From NCBI RefSeq assembly GCF_949987535.1, contig NC_080075.1, forward strand, positions 42,627,036 to 42,691,035: a stretch of 64,000 nucleotides of DNA, in the 5' to 3' direction. The position numbers were made by a program, and so were the translations under genes. The notes under the pieces were generated by a model. That model was not told the DNA's origin. It saw nothing but the letters and a program-made list of their open reading frames with translations, and did not search any database. Positions 1-11,789 of the stretch are shown piece by piece. Origin of the DNA: Balaenoptera acutorostrata (Eukaryota; Chordata; Mammalia; Artiodactyla; Balaenopteridae). Every line of letters begins with the position of its first letter. The stretch's first letter is position 1.

Positions 1-402
1 TGTAGGCTCTGATCAGGGCTAAGAGGACCAGATAAACCCCAGTCCTGCGGCTGTGACTCTTGGATATAGGAAGTCAACAAAGCCTTGGGGTCCAAGTTTG
101 AATGCATCCCAAGTGCCTTCTAAAGGCTTCATCCTTTCTGTTCTGCTTACCACGGGTCTGCATTGATACTGTGTACACTGGCTATAGCCTTTAGGCTTCC
201 TAGAAAATATGAACAATTCTGGTAGTTTTGGGAAGCTCTATCCTATCCAATTCTTGTTGTAGAAGAGGGTATATTCCTTCTACCTTTGCACAAGATCCAT
301 AAGAGTATGAGAATACTAGATAGGACGTATGCTTCCAGAAGATTTTAATTTTCAGAGGACATCTCGTGACCTCATTTGATTCTCACAACAAATCAGAAAA
401 GT
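1..402. other. Single-copy sequence, no feature recognised
   Basis: No repeat, exon-like reading frame or RNA gene was recognised. Both strands are interrupted by frequent stops; the longest open frame is a 65-codon minus-strand stretch without a recognisable domain or splice context. Confidence 0.5.
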
Positions 403-530
403 AGGCATTAGGCTCATTTTTCAGATGGGCAAACAGAAGCCAAAGAGAAGGTAATGCTCATGGTTACTTGCTCATGGTTACATGGCTGACACCCAGTGAA
501 GCTGGGACTGGATTTTCTGATTCTGCTAAG
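403..530 (-). repeat. MIR SINE fragment
   Basis: Reads as the reverse complement of the MIR core: a 'ttttcagatgggcaaacaga' segment followed by a degraded 'acatggctgacacccagtgaagctgggactgga' counterpart of the usual 'cacagctagtaagtggcagagctgggattcga' order. A 13-base word, tgctcatggttac, occurs twice at 455-467 and 469-481, a small local duplication inside the fragment. MIRs are ancient tRNA-derived SINEs common to mammals. Heavily diverged. Confidence 0.6.
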
Positions 531-2740
531 CCAGCCCCAGATGGCCACTTCTATCCAGATATTAGATCAAATGCAGGTGCCTAGAAAAGAGTTTTGTTGC
601 TGTGGCTCCTGCGGGGAAGGTTAGCCATAGGCATCATTAAAGGTGGTATTATGACCCCTTGACACCAAGTGCCTGCTCCAGGTTCCAAACTCCACAGCAC
701 ACGTTGGTATCCACTGGGGAGGGTAGTGCTACCTGCTCCTGCCCGGCCTCCAGCTGTAATTGCTTTTCCTCTTGCTCCCTGAGGCAGTAGGATGTGGCAA
801 GAGTCTACAGGTCTGAATACTGCTCCTAACTCCACTGCCAACAGGTTATGTGTCTTCAGCAACTTCTCTGAGCCTCAGAGGATATTGGAGTACATCCTTG
901 TTTCTCAAAGTGCTGTGCTTGGGCCAGCTGTGACAGAGACGTTGTGTGTGCGCAAGTGCCTGGGTGGCTTTCAGTCCCACTGCAGCAGAATCTCTGGGGC
1001 TGGGTCACAGGCTCCTCTGGTGATTTGGTGGCTACCACTAGACTGAAGGGTCCCCAGGTGTCCTTCCAACTCAGTGCCTCCTTTCAGCAGTAACCCTTTG
1101 CCTTGACCCTGGACGGGCTGAGGTTTCTATAGGGAGAAGGTGGCACTTGACTTAACTGCAGATTTAAGAAGCTGTTTCAGGCAAAGACTTGCAAAAACTT
1201 GAGAGTCTAAGGAGGAAGTTAGCAAACAGGTGGTACAGGTGTGGTATGAGAAGATGTCCTTCTTGCTTATTTCAGGAACTGCTCTAAGTTCTTAAACTCT
1301 GCTCATGCCAAGCAAGTGTGTGGGGACTGTCTTGCCTCTCATTAAAGCCAAAATAAATTAGTCTTCTGGGGAGATGCCTCTTGCTGTCCTCTGCCTCTCT
1401 GTCTTAATTCAGGGGCTGTCTGGGGTTTGCACCCAAAGGAAGACCTGAATTCTTCCTTCCATTTCCCTGGGCAGACATGGCTGAAATGACTTACTGTATT
1501 GACTAAAGAAGTGATACCAGGAGCACTGAGATGAGGAAGAAGGCCAGCAAAAGAGTCACATTTAAAAATATGTGCAATGCTTATTACAATTGTTTTGTGC
1601 ACTCCTATGGTGTCTTAAAAGATTTCACACTTTATAAGGTCTGCCTTCCAAACTGAATGTGATATTGTCGTGTACTCAGGTTGCATATAAAAGTAGCTAA
1701 AACAGCCTAAAGAGCTAGTTTTAGGATTAGACTCACGAATCAGCGTTAGATAGTTGATGCTTACAAGCTTGAATATTTTAATACGCTGGGGTTGATAAAG
1801 TTATCAAAAGTGTCATGGCAAGAAGTCAAATCCTAAAGGGAGGCCATTGTCTTAAAAAGTGGTTAACATTTATAGCTTATATGGGAACATAAGTCTTACT
1901 CACCTAAGACTACAGAAATTATGGTTTTTTGATGCAGCAACATGTGACCTGTATGATTTAATGTGAAGTACAAGAAGTGCTGCCAAGTGAGTGGGACATC
2001 TTGCTAGATAAACTTTTGGTTATCTGTTGTCTCTCTATGTAATTCAAAATCTATTACTGTTAGCTAATGCCTGTAGATTATTATTAGCTGCCCATGAGAT
2101 AAATTTTAGGTATACTCTTTTCTGTGCGGTCCAGAAGGCTGTAGTTTGGAAATGAATTCTGGTCAAGAAGTGGGCGTGATCCACTAGAACATTAAGAGGT
2201 GCTGTTTGGAGCAAGGATATAAAATTGGCCCCCACCAGAGTTCTGACCCTTTTATTCTCATTCTTTAATTCTTCAAAGATCATACACGGCAGATCCAAGG
2301 CCAAAGCTGCAAGTTGTTTCAGTATCCTGGGATCTTATTCAACAGAGCTAAGGAGATTCAGGTTTATTTTAAATTGCTAGGCTCATTCTTCCCAGCCTCT
2401 TATCTCTCCTGTGTGGCTATTCCAGTGTCCACACCTAAGCAGCTTCATTGCAGCCAGCCAGCTGGACACCAGCATCTGTGGTTAAGCAGAATTCTGACTT
2501 TCCAGCCCTCAGTTTCAGCTACTGCTGCTTTCTCCCATCCAATGATTATATTGAAATAAACTGTTTATGTGGAGTGAAAATATCTAGAAAGAGGCCTGTA
2601 AATCTGAGTCAGTGGAAAAGTCTGCAGAAGGGAATTCTCCCTGAGATGTGTGTTAGTGGTGGGAGCAGCAGTGTGGGGTGGTGCTCACCCTGCCAGGGTC
2701 GCTGTTTCCACGTGGAACATCTTAATTAGGGCTTCATATA
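531..2740. other. Single-copy sequence, mostly featureless
   Basis: About 2.2 kb with no recognised gene. The stretch 893-1015 begins with 'tttctcaaagtgctgtgctt' and resembles the left end of the MER5A non-autonomous hAT transposon, but the match fades after about 40 bases. Short open frames (81-93 codons) lack domain motifs, splice context and codon structure and are treated as chance. Confidence 0.4.
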
Positions 2741-3235
2741 GTTAGAATATTTTGCATATTACTGTTTTTTTATTTCAAAATTATAGCTACTTTAAAAAAT
2801 AATAGTTCTTAAAAAGTTGCTGGGTTTTCCATTTATTTTTTAAATTATAAAAGACACGTAGCATTACTGATAGTTTGAGAAGTAAAGATAAGGGAAAATA
2901 ATCATTCATAATCCCTAACACAATTATTATTTTTGTTTATTCCCTTCCGGTCTTTTTTTATACGTATGCTTTTATGTAGTTGTAATCACACTGCAATACA
3001 GTTTCCAGTCCCTTTCCCACTTAGCATGTGTCACTTGCATTTTTCCATGTTGTTATATGGTCTTTATCCTCCTAATGGCTGCATGATGGTCCATTGCAGT
3101 GTATTTACTTAACAACTTACCTATTGTTATCATTTTGATTGCTTCCAGTTTCCCACTGTTATAAAGCATATTGTGATAAGCATCTTTGTACATACTGTTT
3201 TCCCATATTTGTGTTACTTGTTGCATTTTTTAAAA
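2741..3235 (-). mobile_element. L1ME-type LINE 3' fragment
   Basis: Reverse complement of the distal ORF2 region of an old L1. Recognisable landmarks in order are 'cctaatggctgcatgatggt' with 'ccattgcagtgtatttactt' (counterpart of the usual 'ggctgcatagtattccattgta'), then a 'gcttccagtttcccactgtt' and 'ataaagcatattgtgataag' segment. Many substitutions and small indels; no reading frame survives. L1ME is a mammal-wide subfamily group; the exact subfamily is not assigned. Confidence 0.65.
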
Positions 3236-3830
3236 AGTGTTATTCAGGAACCAAGATATTTACTCAACAATGGGAATTACATTTGAAGCTAATGAGGAAA
3301 TGGGGCATTATTTAACAATTTGTTGGGTCTTCACTATTCCATAAATTGAAGGGAACATGCAGCAGAAAAGTACTAGCACAATCATAGGTGTTTAGACATC
3401 TGAAAAGTACCTCTGGTTCATTCAGAGGTCCTGGGTATTGTTAGACTCTTCCGTCCTTAGCGACATGATTAAGTACTTTGGTGCTGATCTTCACTGCTTC
3501 ATTGCAATTTCAATGCCATATGCAGATACATAAGAGGCTATGTGAAAAGGTAAAAAAAAATCAGCATATTCTTTGGTCAACATCTCTCAGGAAGGATACC
3601 AGTGATTCCTCTTTTCTGAACTTCACCTAAAAGTGTGGGTTTTGTGGCTGTCGTAGCAATGCCATTCTCATCATGTTCAATGTCAGTAATATAGTCCTTA
3701 GTGAGTGTCCAAGTGAAGGCTGTGATCTCCTACTTAATATTCCTGAGGCATTGAACGTATTGGTCACTCACATGCCAAGTACAGGCTCGTAATTATAGTG
3801 ACAGTCTCTATTTTTTTCAAGGGTTGCAAA
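3236..3830 (-). pseudogene. Possible degraded retrocopy, parent not recognised
   Basis: On the minus strand, bases 3775 down to 3578 read as about 65 codons with a single in-frame TAG and a protein-like composition, including ITDIEHDENGIATTATKP and LLGEVQKRGITGILPERC. A second protein-like patch, EAVKISTKVLNHVAKDGRV, lies further along the same strand (around 3510 to 3450). I do not recognise the parent protein. No convincing poly(A) tail or target-site duplication was found: an AATAAA-like word on the minus strand near 3835 lies on the upstream side. It may equally be ordinary single-copy DNA with a chance open stretch. Confidence 0.2.
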
Positions 3831-4669
3831 GGTTTTATTTAATGAAACATGCTTAAAACTAACTAGAACACTTTTCGGTCTCTCTTTCTACCTCTCTTTT
3901 CTTGACTGAACTTCATTCCCTCAGTGTGAATGAGTAAAGGTGAGTTTTGGGAGGCAAGGAAGCAGGGTTCACGGTAGTGGGTCTCTGTGAACTAATAGCA
4001 GGGAAGAAAAATAAGCATTGCAGTTTTTAAATGGGGGAAAAAATCAGGAAAAAGGCATGCATAAAGGATTTATCCTTTCCACGAAAACACTGATTAATGA
4101 AATCTAGTATGAACGGGGAGTCATGCCCTTTAAATATTAGATTTCATTCTTAGTGGATAGTAGTCTTCTGAAAGGAGATATTCTGCCTCTGCCGGCTCTT
4201 TACGGACACATATGTTTCAGGCCCTTGCACTGATCAAGGATGCAAATGCTTCAGGTAACCGAATCACTGGACAGGGTGAAACATTGTGCTGGACAGATGT
4301 GTTGTCAGGAAAGGGCTTTTGCTGATAAAAGAGACAGCTGCCCTTGGGATGGGGTGGTGGCGGGGGAGGAAGGGGAGTCAAGTAAGAGGGAAGGAAGTAT
4401 GCAAGGGAAGGTGACCCAACCACACGAAGCCAGCCTCTTGAGCCCCCAGCTGGGAAACTCCACCAGCTTGCTAGCTCTTCCGGTTCTAGCAGAGCTGGCC
4501 AGACATCTGGCCTCTGTTCTAATTAAAGTGGGCAACCAATTTGGTGGCTGTAGTGAGGAAAACAGCAGTGAAATCTTGATGCCTGTAGGGTCATAACAAG
4601 GTCCCACATAATTCTTTAAGACTGAGGCTTTGCCAAGTCGTATCCATTTCCTAAGGGCCATTTAATTCA
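3831..4669. other. Single-copy sequence
   Basis: No repeat or gene recognised. Overlapping open frames of 118 codons exist on both strands around 4240-4661; frames open on both strands over the same bases, without motifs, argue for chance low stop density in a GC-richer patch rather than coding sequence. Confidence 0.4.
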
Positions 4670-4960
4670 ACTCCACTTAGATTTACTGAGTGCCAGTTAT
4701 ATACAAAGCCCGGAGCTCAGCCCTCAGAAAACCCTTGTCTTTTGGGGAAGGAAGACAAGGGGACAACAAACTATGTTGTAGAGAAGATTGAATTAAAGAC
4801 CACGATAGAGGACATTCAGGGTTCTCTAGGAGTGTAGCAGAGGAAGTATTTTATTATTGAGAGAATCTGGGGAGGCTTCCTGGTGGAGCTGACATTTTCT
4901 CCAAACTTGGAATTTTGAAGTCAGGTTCTAGGCAAACATTCTAGAGGATTGCTGTGAGCA
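4670..4960 (-). repeat. L2 LINE fragment
   Basis: Follows the order of the L2 3' region in reverse complement: 'atttactgagtgccagttat', a degraded 'gctggggatacag...' block, 'gaagacaaggggacaacaaa', and later 'gaggcttcctggtggagctg' with 'acatttt'. L2 is an ancient mammal-wide LINE. Strongly diverged, boundaries approximate. Confidence 0.5.
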
Positions 4961-5869
4961 GAGAAACACACTCCCTAAATGAAATTTCGCACCTGGAACT
5001 CTCTTCTCTTTCTGGGAGTGAGACAGAAGACTCTTCCAGTATAGTCATGGAATTTCTCACATTTCATGGGTGGCAACTCAGGCCCTGGGACCTCTAAGAC
5101 TAGGACTTTAGACAGATGGAACGAACCAGGAGCCTGGCTTTTCACACGACTCCAGTTGTTGGAGAAGGATCATTTTAGCCCCTCGATATCTGGCTTTTGT
5201 TTATGCTCCAAACAGTGTATATGGTAACCTGATACTATCAGGAATAATTAAGCCCAATCGACCCAAGTTATCTCCAGCTAGGTAGTTAACCTGACTTGGC
5301 TCTGTTGGTGGCATTGGCTAAAGGCAAAGTGAGAGCTGTCTATCTCCATATAAATGAGCCAGTTGGAGCTGATTTGTTAATTGTTTTCTTTCCCTTCCTG
5401 CCCCCTCTGATATTCTTCCCCCCACGTTCTCTCTGAGTGCCAAAGGACTGGTTGGCAAGACTGTGCCAGGGATCTGAAAAACTCTTATTTTATCTTTGTT
5501 ACTGAAGGCAAAAATGATCTGTTATATATATTTTATAAGAAAATGTGTTTTGTTTGTAGCTCTACAGTCAGCCCTCCCTTTCCCCCTCCTAATAAGCTCA
5601 TGTCAGAACTCTGAAGTAAGTTCGCCATAATGGTAGCCTAAAGGACATATTTTGTAAGAATGAAAAATGAACATATTATTTATGTATCAATAGTGTAAGA
5701 AGCATTGATCAATGTTAGCAGCCTGATGTTTTGCTTCTCTGTTTCCCCTCCAACCCTCCTTTACCTTACCCTGCTTCTCCCTCCCTTCTTGCCGCAGGTG
5801 CCTGTGACACTCCTACTATTTAGAAAGAGAGTTCTAGCCTGTCCTGGTCAGTTTGTGCTGGGATTTGGT
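4961..5869. other. Single-copy sequence
   Basis: No repeat or gene recognised. Contains pyrimidine-rich patches near 5390-5430 and 5575-5590 and a short AT-rich stretch at 5515-5545. Confidence 0.4.
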
Positions 5870-6260
5870 CTTTAATACGGAGCCTTCAACGGCCGAGCCT
5901 CCAAAATGACTCTCTGACAGCCAGCCATTAATTACCATCATCCGCATCTAATTCATTCATCCCTCTCCCTCTCATGTAGAGGGACAGCTAGGGCTGAGGG
6001 CACTCAGGGAAATGTAGGCATGATTCCATGTTCTTTATGCAGAGAGGGCTGCCGGAGACTTTGTTGGATGCAGGGGCTTTAATTGAATTGGCTTGCCAAT
6101 AAAGCTGTTGTCATTCAGTAAGTGAATTTGTTGTACTACTCAAACCACAGCTGCTGCAGACAGCCCGGAATTTCCTGAAGGCACGCCAGGCCATGGGCTT
6201 GCCTGGGTTCAGCCTTTTCGATTGATCCTGAAGGCCATGCAGAGTGTGGCCCTGTGGAGG
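5870..6260. promoter_or_regulatory. Candidate conserved non-coding element
   Basis: Repeat-free block with several homeodomain-type words, including 'ccattaattacca' near 5927 and 'tttaattgaattgg' near 6080, close to 'gccaataaa'. Its base composition and lack of decay into repeat sequence resemble conserved enhancers, but conservation cannot be seen from one genome. No coding potential recognised. Confidence 0.25.
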
Positions 6261-6335
6261 TTGATTTTGGCACCCTTTTGGATGACAGTGAGTTACAGGG
6301 GCAGGCTGGAACCTGAGAGCCAGTGGGGTGTGACC

Positions 6336-6373
6336 TTGGGGGATCTTGTAGGGATTGGGGGATCTTGTAGGGA
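6336..6373 (+). repeat. Perfect 19-bp tandem duplication
   Basis: The 19-base unit ttgggggatcttgtaggga occurs twice head to tail at 6336-6354 and 6355-6373 with no mismatch. The identity of the copies points to a recent local duplication or slippage. No gene or transposon boundary is associated. Confidence 0.9.
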
Positions 6374-7373
6374 TCAGGGAACCCACAGGAATGTTAGGGA
6401 CAGTAATTGGCGGGCGGAAAGCCTTGCCCACCACAATTGGGTGTTTTCATCAGTCCCCAGACAGCCGCTGCCCTTGGCTCCATCGAGCTAGTCATAAGAG
6501 GATATCACTTCCCATTGTAAAAAAAAATTGAGAATATGACAGTTAATATGTTTGTAGAGCCTTGTTTAAGAGGTCGAGTGGTATTGAGGAAATACTGCAG
6601 CAGTAGAACTGGCATTTGTTACTGGGAGATCGTTGGGCCAGAAATACTCTACCTCTCGCCACGGTTTATAAAACATGGCAAGATTGGCAGGTTGTGTGAT
6701 TTATGATGGCTTTAAAGTAACATCAAGATTAAGGAAAGTTTTTCAAGGGACTGCAGGGCCATTTTTATTTTCTGCATCCAAGCACATGCATGTAGTTGGC
6801 TCAAGCGAATGAGAGCAGGACTGGCAGGCAGATTTTCATGTTTTGGTGTCTTTACAATTTAAATAGATAGGGATCTCTTGTTGAACTCTTCATTCAAGTG
6901 ATTTCTCTCCCTTGTAATTTGGAATTCCCTGACCAGTGCTCAGACCTTTTCAGGGAACCTACTCTCCAGGTGTGGAGAGTTCATAGAACAGAAGGATCTC
7001 TAGTCGGCTTTCAGTTATTCAAGAGCAGAGCATTTTCCAGCCCTTTGCAACTGTTCTCCATCGTCTAACTACCTTTTGGCTATTTTGTTGTATCTTCACC
7101 AGGAATTGGGAGGGAAGAAAACCCTCTAAGTCAAATTTCATTTTTGTTTGAATCCTGAAATTCTAACAACTCAGAAACTCTTTAAATTAAGCCAATGTAT
7201 TGGCCCTGTTCTTGACCTGACAAGTGAGAACTGAATTGATATGTCACATACATGACTCTAAGATTATAAGGAAAAAAGAGGGTGGTGGAGCATGGGAACG
7301 AGACTTTGGGATTCTCTGTCAGCAAGAATACATTCAGAGTGAGAGAGAGTGAGGTGGAGTGTATATGTGCTTA
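6374..7373. other. Single-copy sequence
   Basis: No repeat or gene recognised apart from an A-run at 6520-6528. Sequence between 6530 and 6770 is repeat-free and could be slowly evolving, but no specific signal was found. Confidence 0.4.
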
Positions 7374-7374
7374 T

Positions 7375-7434
<60 letters not shown>

Positions 7435-7448
7435 GAGAGAGAGAGAGG
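7374..7448 (+). repeat. Compound (TG)n(GA)n microsatellite
   Basis: A pure TG tract of about 13 units at 7374-7399 passes directly into about 24 GA units to 7447, with one 'ggg' interruption near 7422. Any open frame crossing it only encodes alternating Val-Cys and Arg-Glu. Likely polymorphic; the GA half is a purine mirror repeat capable of triplex structure. Confidence 0.95.
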
Positions 7449-10099
7449 TTACTTTGATGCCCGACTTTGGGGTGAAATAGAGAAAACAGTGCCCCTAATT
7501 CTAGTCAGTAAATCCATTGACTGTAACTTTCCCTAGGTATAATCATGCTTTTGTAGACTCTTCTCCTGGATTTAATCATGAAGGAAGATGGAAATATATT
7601 AATTACTATTTCATTGCAAGAAGGTGGATTGAACTACAGGTAAAATTTAAGGTCCATTTTCTGAAGCTTCAGGCTTAGGTTAATATTTTTTTCCAAAACT
7701 GGTTAACTTTTAAAGTCAGAGCCAAATTTAAGTTATGTTGAGTTGAAGGCGAGATCTCTTTTCCTCCTTGCAAATGAGAAGTTTGTCTGTCTATGCCACA
7801 GATGTTCTGAAAAAGTAAGAAAAAGACAAAACAAATTAAAGTTATTCCTCCAAATGGCACAAGCATGCCTCCAGAGGACAGGATTTTGGTGGCTGTTCTT
7901 CTCCATTCCCACCATCTGGCCTCTTTTGTTTTCTGTTCTCTGTCTTCTGGCCTTTGTATCATTCCTACTATTCCCTACTCCTTCACCCTGATCTCCTTAC
8001 TTCCTCTTTCTCCAATATGTCTCAATCCTTTCCTCCTGATCTCATCCAATCATGTATCAAATTATATAGGAATAATATTAAAATTTAATATGATCTTGCC
8101 TTTAAACACACAATTTCCTTAACCTTCTTCCCCAGCTGCTGCTTCTTCCTTCCTTCATGTTGGAGGGTTTGCACAGCTGGTACCCAGTGAGGAGGCCACC
8201 ATGATCCTGGTGATTTGCTCCCAGATGCTGCTTCCCACTAGCTACCGTCTCGGGTGGAAGACTTAGATCTGTGTTGAACTTTCCAAGGTAATAAATTCAG
8301 GGAAACCCAGCTGAGACCAACCCACAATATTCTTCATTTTGGGTTTCTGCTTTTCATAATGAATGCCTTTCTGTACTTCTCTTTGATAAGTGGAATTAAT
8401 GTCTCCACCTGAACTGGAAATGCTAAATTGATGATAGTCTCTCGAGGATTTTGCGTCTTGCTCTGACACCTTCAGTGACTTCATCAGAATTTAGGTGTAT
8501 TAAGGGATTAAGGAGTTTGGCTTATATGTATGAAGTTCTCAAGGTGTTCTCAGAGGCTGTTCCTAAGCCAAGTCCTGATGGTCCCTAGGGGAGAAAACTT
8601 TTCAGTGAACACAGTGTAGTGTGAAACCTCATGACAAGCCAGCATAATACTTTAATCATTTTCTAGCAGTGGCTATGGAAAATGGTTATGGAAAAAATAT
8701 AATCAGTCTCCCCCTACTTTGGTAAGCATTGTTTTCACTTCTCTTTCCAAGATTCAGAATTCTGCTTTGGTTCCCTCGTTGCTTTTCTTCTCAAGCTGGG
8801 GTATGTGGGGTGAGGTGGTGGTATGCTGGCCAAACCTTGGGGCTGTAGGATAAACGTGGCAATTTCCCTGGAGCATTTATTTTATTGAAGGATTTTTGAG
8901 GAAATGTTAATTAATGGAAAGATTATTATTACATTACAAAGTTGAATACAAAATTTGCATTAATTTTAAATAAAATAAGGAAACTTCAAACTTCTGCTTT
9001 AGATTCTTTATGTTATCCTCTATGTTGGGGCCCCAGAAGTGTGATTTCACTGTTCTCGGTGTGAGGGGTTGGAAGTTGCATGACCCTTGAGCTAATCACC
9101 CAACTGGGCTTCTTATCAGAGCTGAGAAAGACTGATTTGTCTGACAGTGGATCTTAATATCTTTGGAGCGTGAATCTTATTGTATATATAACGTCAATTC
9201 AATCACCCCTAATAATGGTGCTAGATATTAGCAGCTGTGTTATAGGCAAGTGTAGGAAGGGTGAAAGACTTTGGGCAATTTAATCTCTTCTTGGTTTATG
9301 AAAATGTCTTGCTGTGCATATATTCAACCCACAGTCATCTGGGGACATGACATTTGTGTGTGGATTATCTCAGCTTCTTATGTTCCAAATTTCCATTTAT
9401 CTGCTCGTTCAGTCAGTTGTGATGAGTTGGAAAGCTATTTAACCAGGTCCTACACGTCAACTCTTAGATCAGGCTCAAGGGAGATATGCAGAGTGGGCAC
9501 TCTTGGCAAAGGCATCCTATTGATTTCATCATGGCTTTGGCCCCATGCCCTAGTGTGAAACTTGTGTTCCTGCTGAAATCTGCACTAGCATGGGTCACAG
9601 GGCTCCTTTAGCCCTTCTGGCTGAGGGCCTGGCTCCAAAGCCGTCTAGTGATCCCTTTAGTCCTGTTGCCCCACACTCTGAGCTGAGTCTTTCAATTTTG
9701 CCTCTTAAGATGAGAAAAAGTGCAGGTCTTCAAGGAAGAGCCAGTGAAGAGGACATTTCTCTTTAAGGCTAGCGTTGATCTAAGACGCCCACCTTGGCCA
9801 ACCCACAGAAGTAATAATCCCAGGTTCAGTGGCACAGGAATACTAAGAGAGGAGTATGAGTAGATGAGACCGGAAAAAGCACCGGACCCAGACACTCCAC
9901 ACTTCTTCACCCTTCTCTCATCACAGAGAGAAGCTTGGGAGTGGGAGAAGGGGAAGAATTAGGGCACCAAGGCTGGCTAGTGAGGAGCAGGATACAGAGG
10001 AAAGTTTAACGGAAGGAGCTGTCAGGTTTCTCCTGATGGCTGGCGTGTGGGACTGCCATTTTGCCCCCCACCATAAGAAGGCCCCTGCGGAGAGAGGCA
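7449..10099. other. Single-copy sequence
   Basis: About 2.6 kb with no repeat or gene recognised. Short open frames up to 95 codons have no motif or splice context. AT-rich patches lie at 8040-8110 and 8875-8990. Confidence 0.4.
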
Positions 10100-10450
10100 G
10101 TGATGTTACACACTCCTTTATTTTTTGTTTATTTTTCAGGTTCTTAGGTGTGGTAAAATGGCTCCGTTGTGGTGGAAAATGCAGTTTTCTCAAGGTGGCT
10201 TTGGATTGTGTGTGTGCTTCCCTGGCAGGGCACCTGGTGCTAATGCTTACACGATCCATGAGGAAAGGGTTTGCTGACCAGATTAGCAATGTGAACCGGA
10301 CTACAGGAGAGACCGTTTATCTGCCTGAGAACAAACTGTTTTCTAGCACCTCAGTAGCACCACTTACATACAATTTTAATGTGCTAATGGCAAGTGGTTA
10401 TTACTAGTGAGTTCACTTGAAAGAAATAAAATAGCCTTCTCTATTTTATA
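10100..10450 (+). other. Terminal-exon-like arrangement, unproven
   Basis: A pyrimidine tract ending in a splice-acceptor-like 'ttatttttcag' at about 10129-10139 is followed by a frame open for some 88 codons (10140-10404, continuous with a frame open from 10036), a TAG stop at 10405-10407 and an AATAAA signal at 10425-10430. The inferred peptide contains RKGFADQISNVNRTTGETVY and ends near NFNVLMASGYY; it matches no family I know. The order acceptor, open frame, stop, AATAAA is suggestive, but each part is common by chance. Confidence 0.15.
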
Positions 10451-11789
10451 GAGAAGTGTATAACTCAAGTCTGAGTTACTTGCCAGGTGCTCTGAACTAG
10501 AGAGGTGCGACGGGAATGTTCTCTTGGATTTGGGGCATTGAGCATGCATGCAAGCAGGGTTCCTTTTCTTCAGAAGAAAAATAAATGGCAACATTCTGTT
10601 TTGGGGTTTGAAATCGCATGACTGAAAATATAAAGGTGACCACTGTGATATGCTTTTTTAATGAGGGCAGAGATGTCAAGAGAAACCAGCCTTCTAGGAA
10701 CAAAACAATATTCTGTCAGGTGCTATGGACTTAAGACCTTTTTCTCTCTTGGAATAATGTCCTTAAAAATAACCAAATTTTCCATTCAATAGAAAAATGT
10801 TCATACTTCCCTCCCCATCAATATGAATTGTTGTCATAGAGCATGGGGCACTAGCAAGCCATATTGACTTTGGAAATTAAAATGGGAATGTTCAAGAACG
10901 TTTTTGAAGAATTATATGGCATTTTAGCCATCTTAATGGCTTTCTTTTTAGGGTCAGTGAGAGTATTCTTGCTAAAATGTAGCCCATTGCTTTAGAAATA
11001 GTTTCCTTAATGTCTTTCCTGTTGCCCCTGCTGGGTCTGTGCAGGAAATGTAAACCAACATACAATATGTGTGTTTATTTTCATGTCCCATTTTATGGGA
11101 AATTGGATGGGATATTCCGCTGAGGCTTCAGCTATGAAGTGTTGACAATATGGGGAGAGCAGGGCAGGCTATTGCTGAAAAAGTTTGCCAGGGAAGAAAG
11201 GGCTTCTGAAATCTTTGAGAGCCATGGGGAAGAGCCAGGCCTCCCTGCAGGAGTTCCGTTACTCAGGGGCAAGGAGGGAGGCGTGCAGTAATGAAACTGG
11301 CTGGTGAGCCACTGAGCCAGTTAACAACAACCTCACCCTCCAGCCCCAGTTGCCAGCACAGTAGAGCAGGTCTGCTGTACCACACTTCATCTTGTGGGAT
11401 GGTAAGTGTGATGCTGTGTGGTCTTCCTGCGTCTGCTGGATACAGGAAACTCAGGATACCAAACACCCAATCCGAAGTCCAAAAGGAGTCATTAACTAGG
11501 CAGAGGGCAGAGTTACCCCAAGGACCCCTGCAGAACCGGAGAGGCTATAGATTCTCAAACCAGTCATAACCTGGCCATGTGCAGGTGGTAGCTAAATAGA
11601 ACCTTTTCCTGGGATCCTACTGGAAAAGTAATTTTAAAAGTGTCTGGGCAGTGTGGGGCCTGGGCAGGGTGTGTGTGTGTCAGTGTGTTTCCTGTAGTAT
11701 GTTTGAAATCTCAGGGCTAGGCCCATCTGTAAGGCAGCGGTAGGTGTCAGTGGGAATGCAAGTTCTTCCTACAGAAGAAAGGAGTTAGT
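10451..11789. other. Single-copy sequence
   Basis: No repeat or gene recognised. The interval 10750-11040 is repeat-free and even in composition; 11280-11580 is GC-richer with open frames on both strands that look coincidental. Confidence 0.4.
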
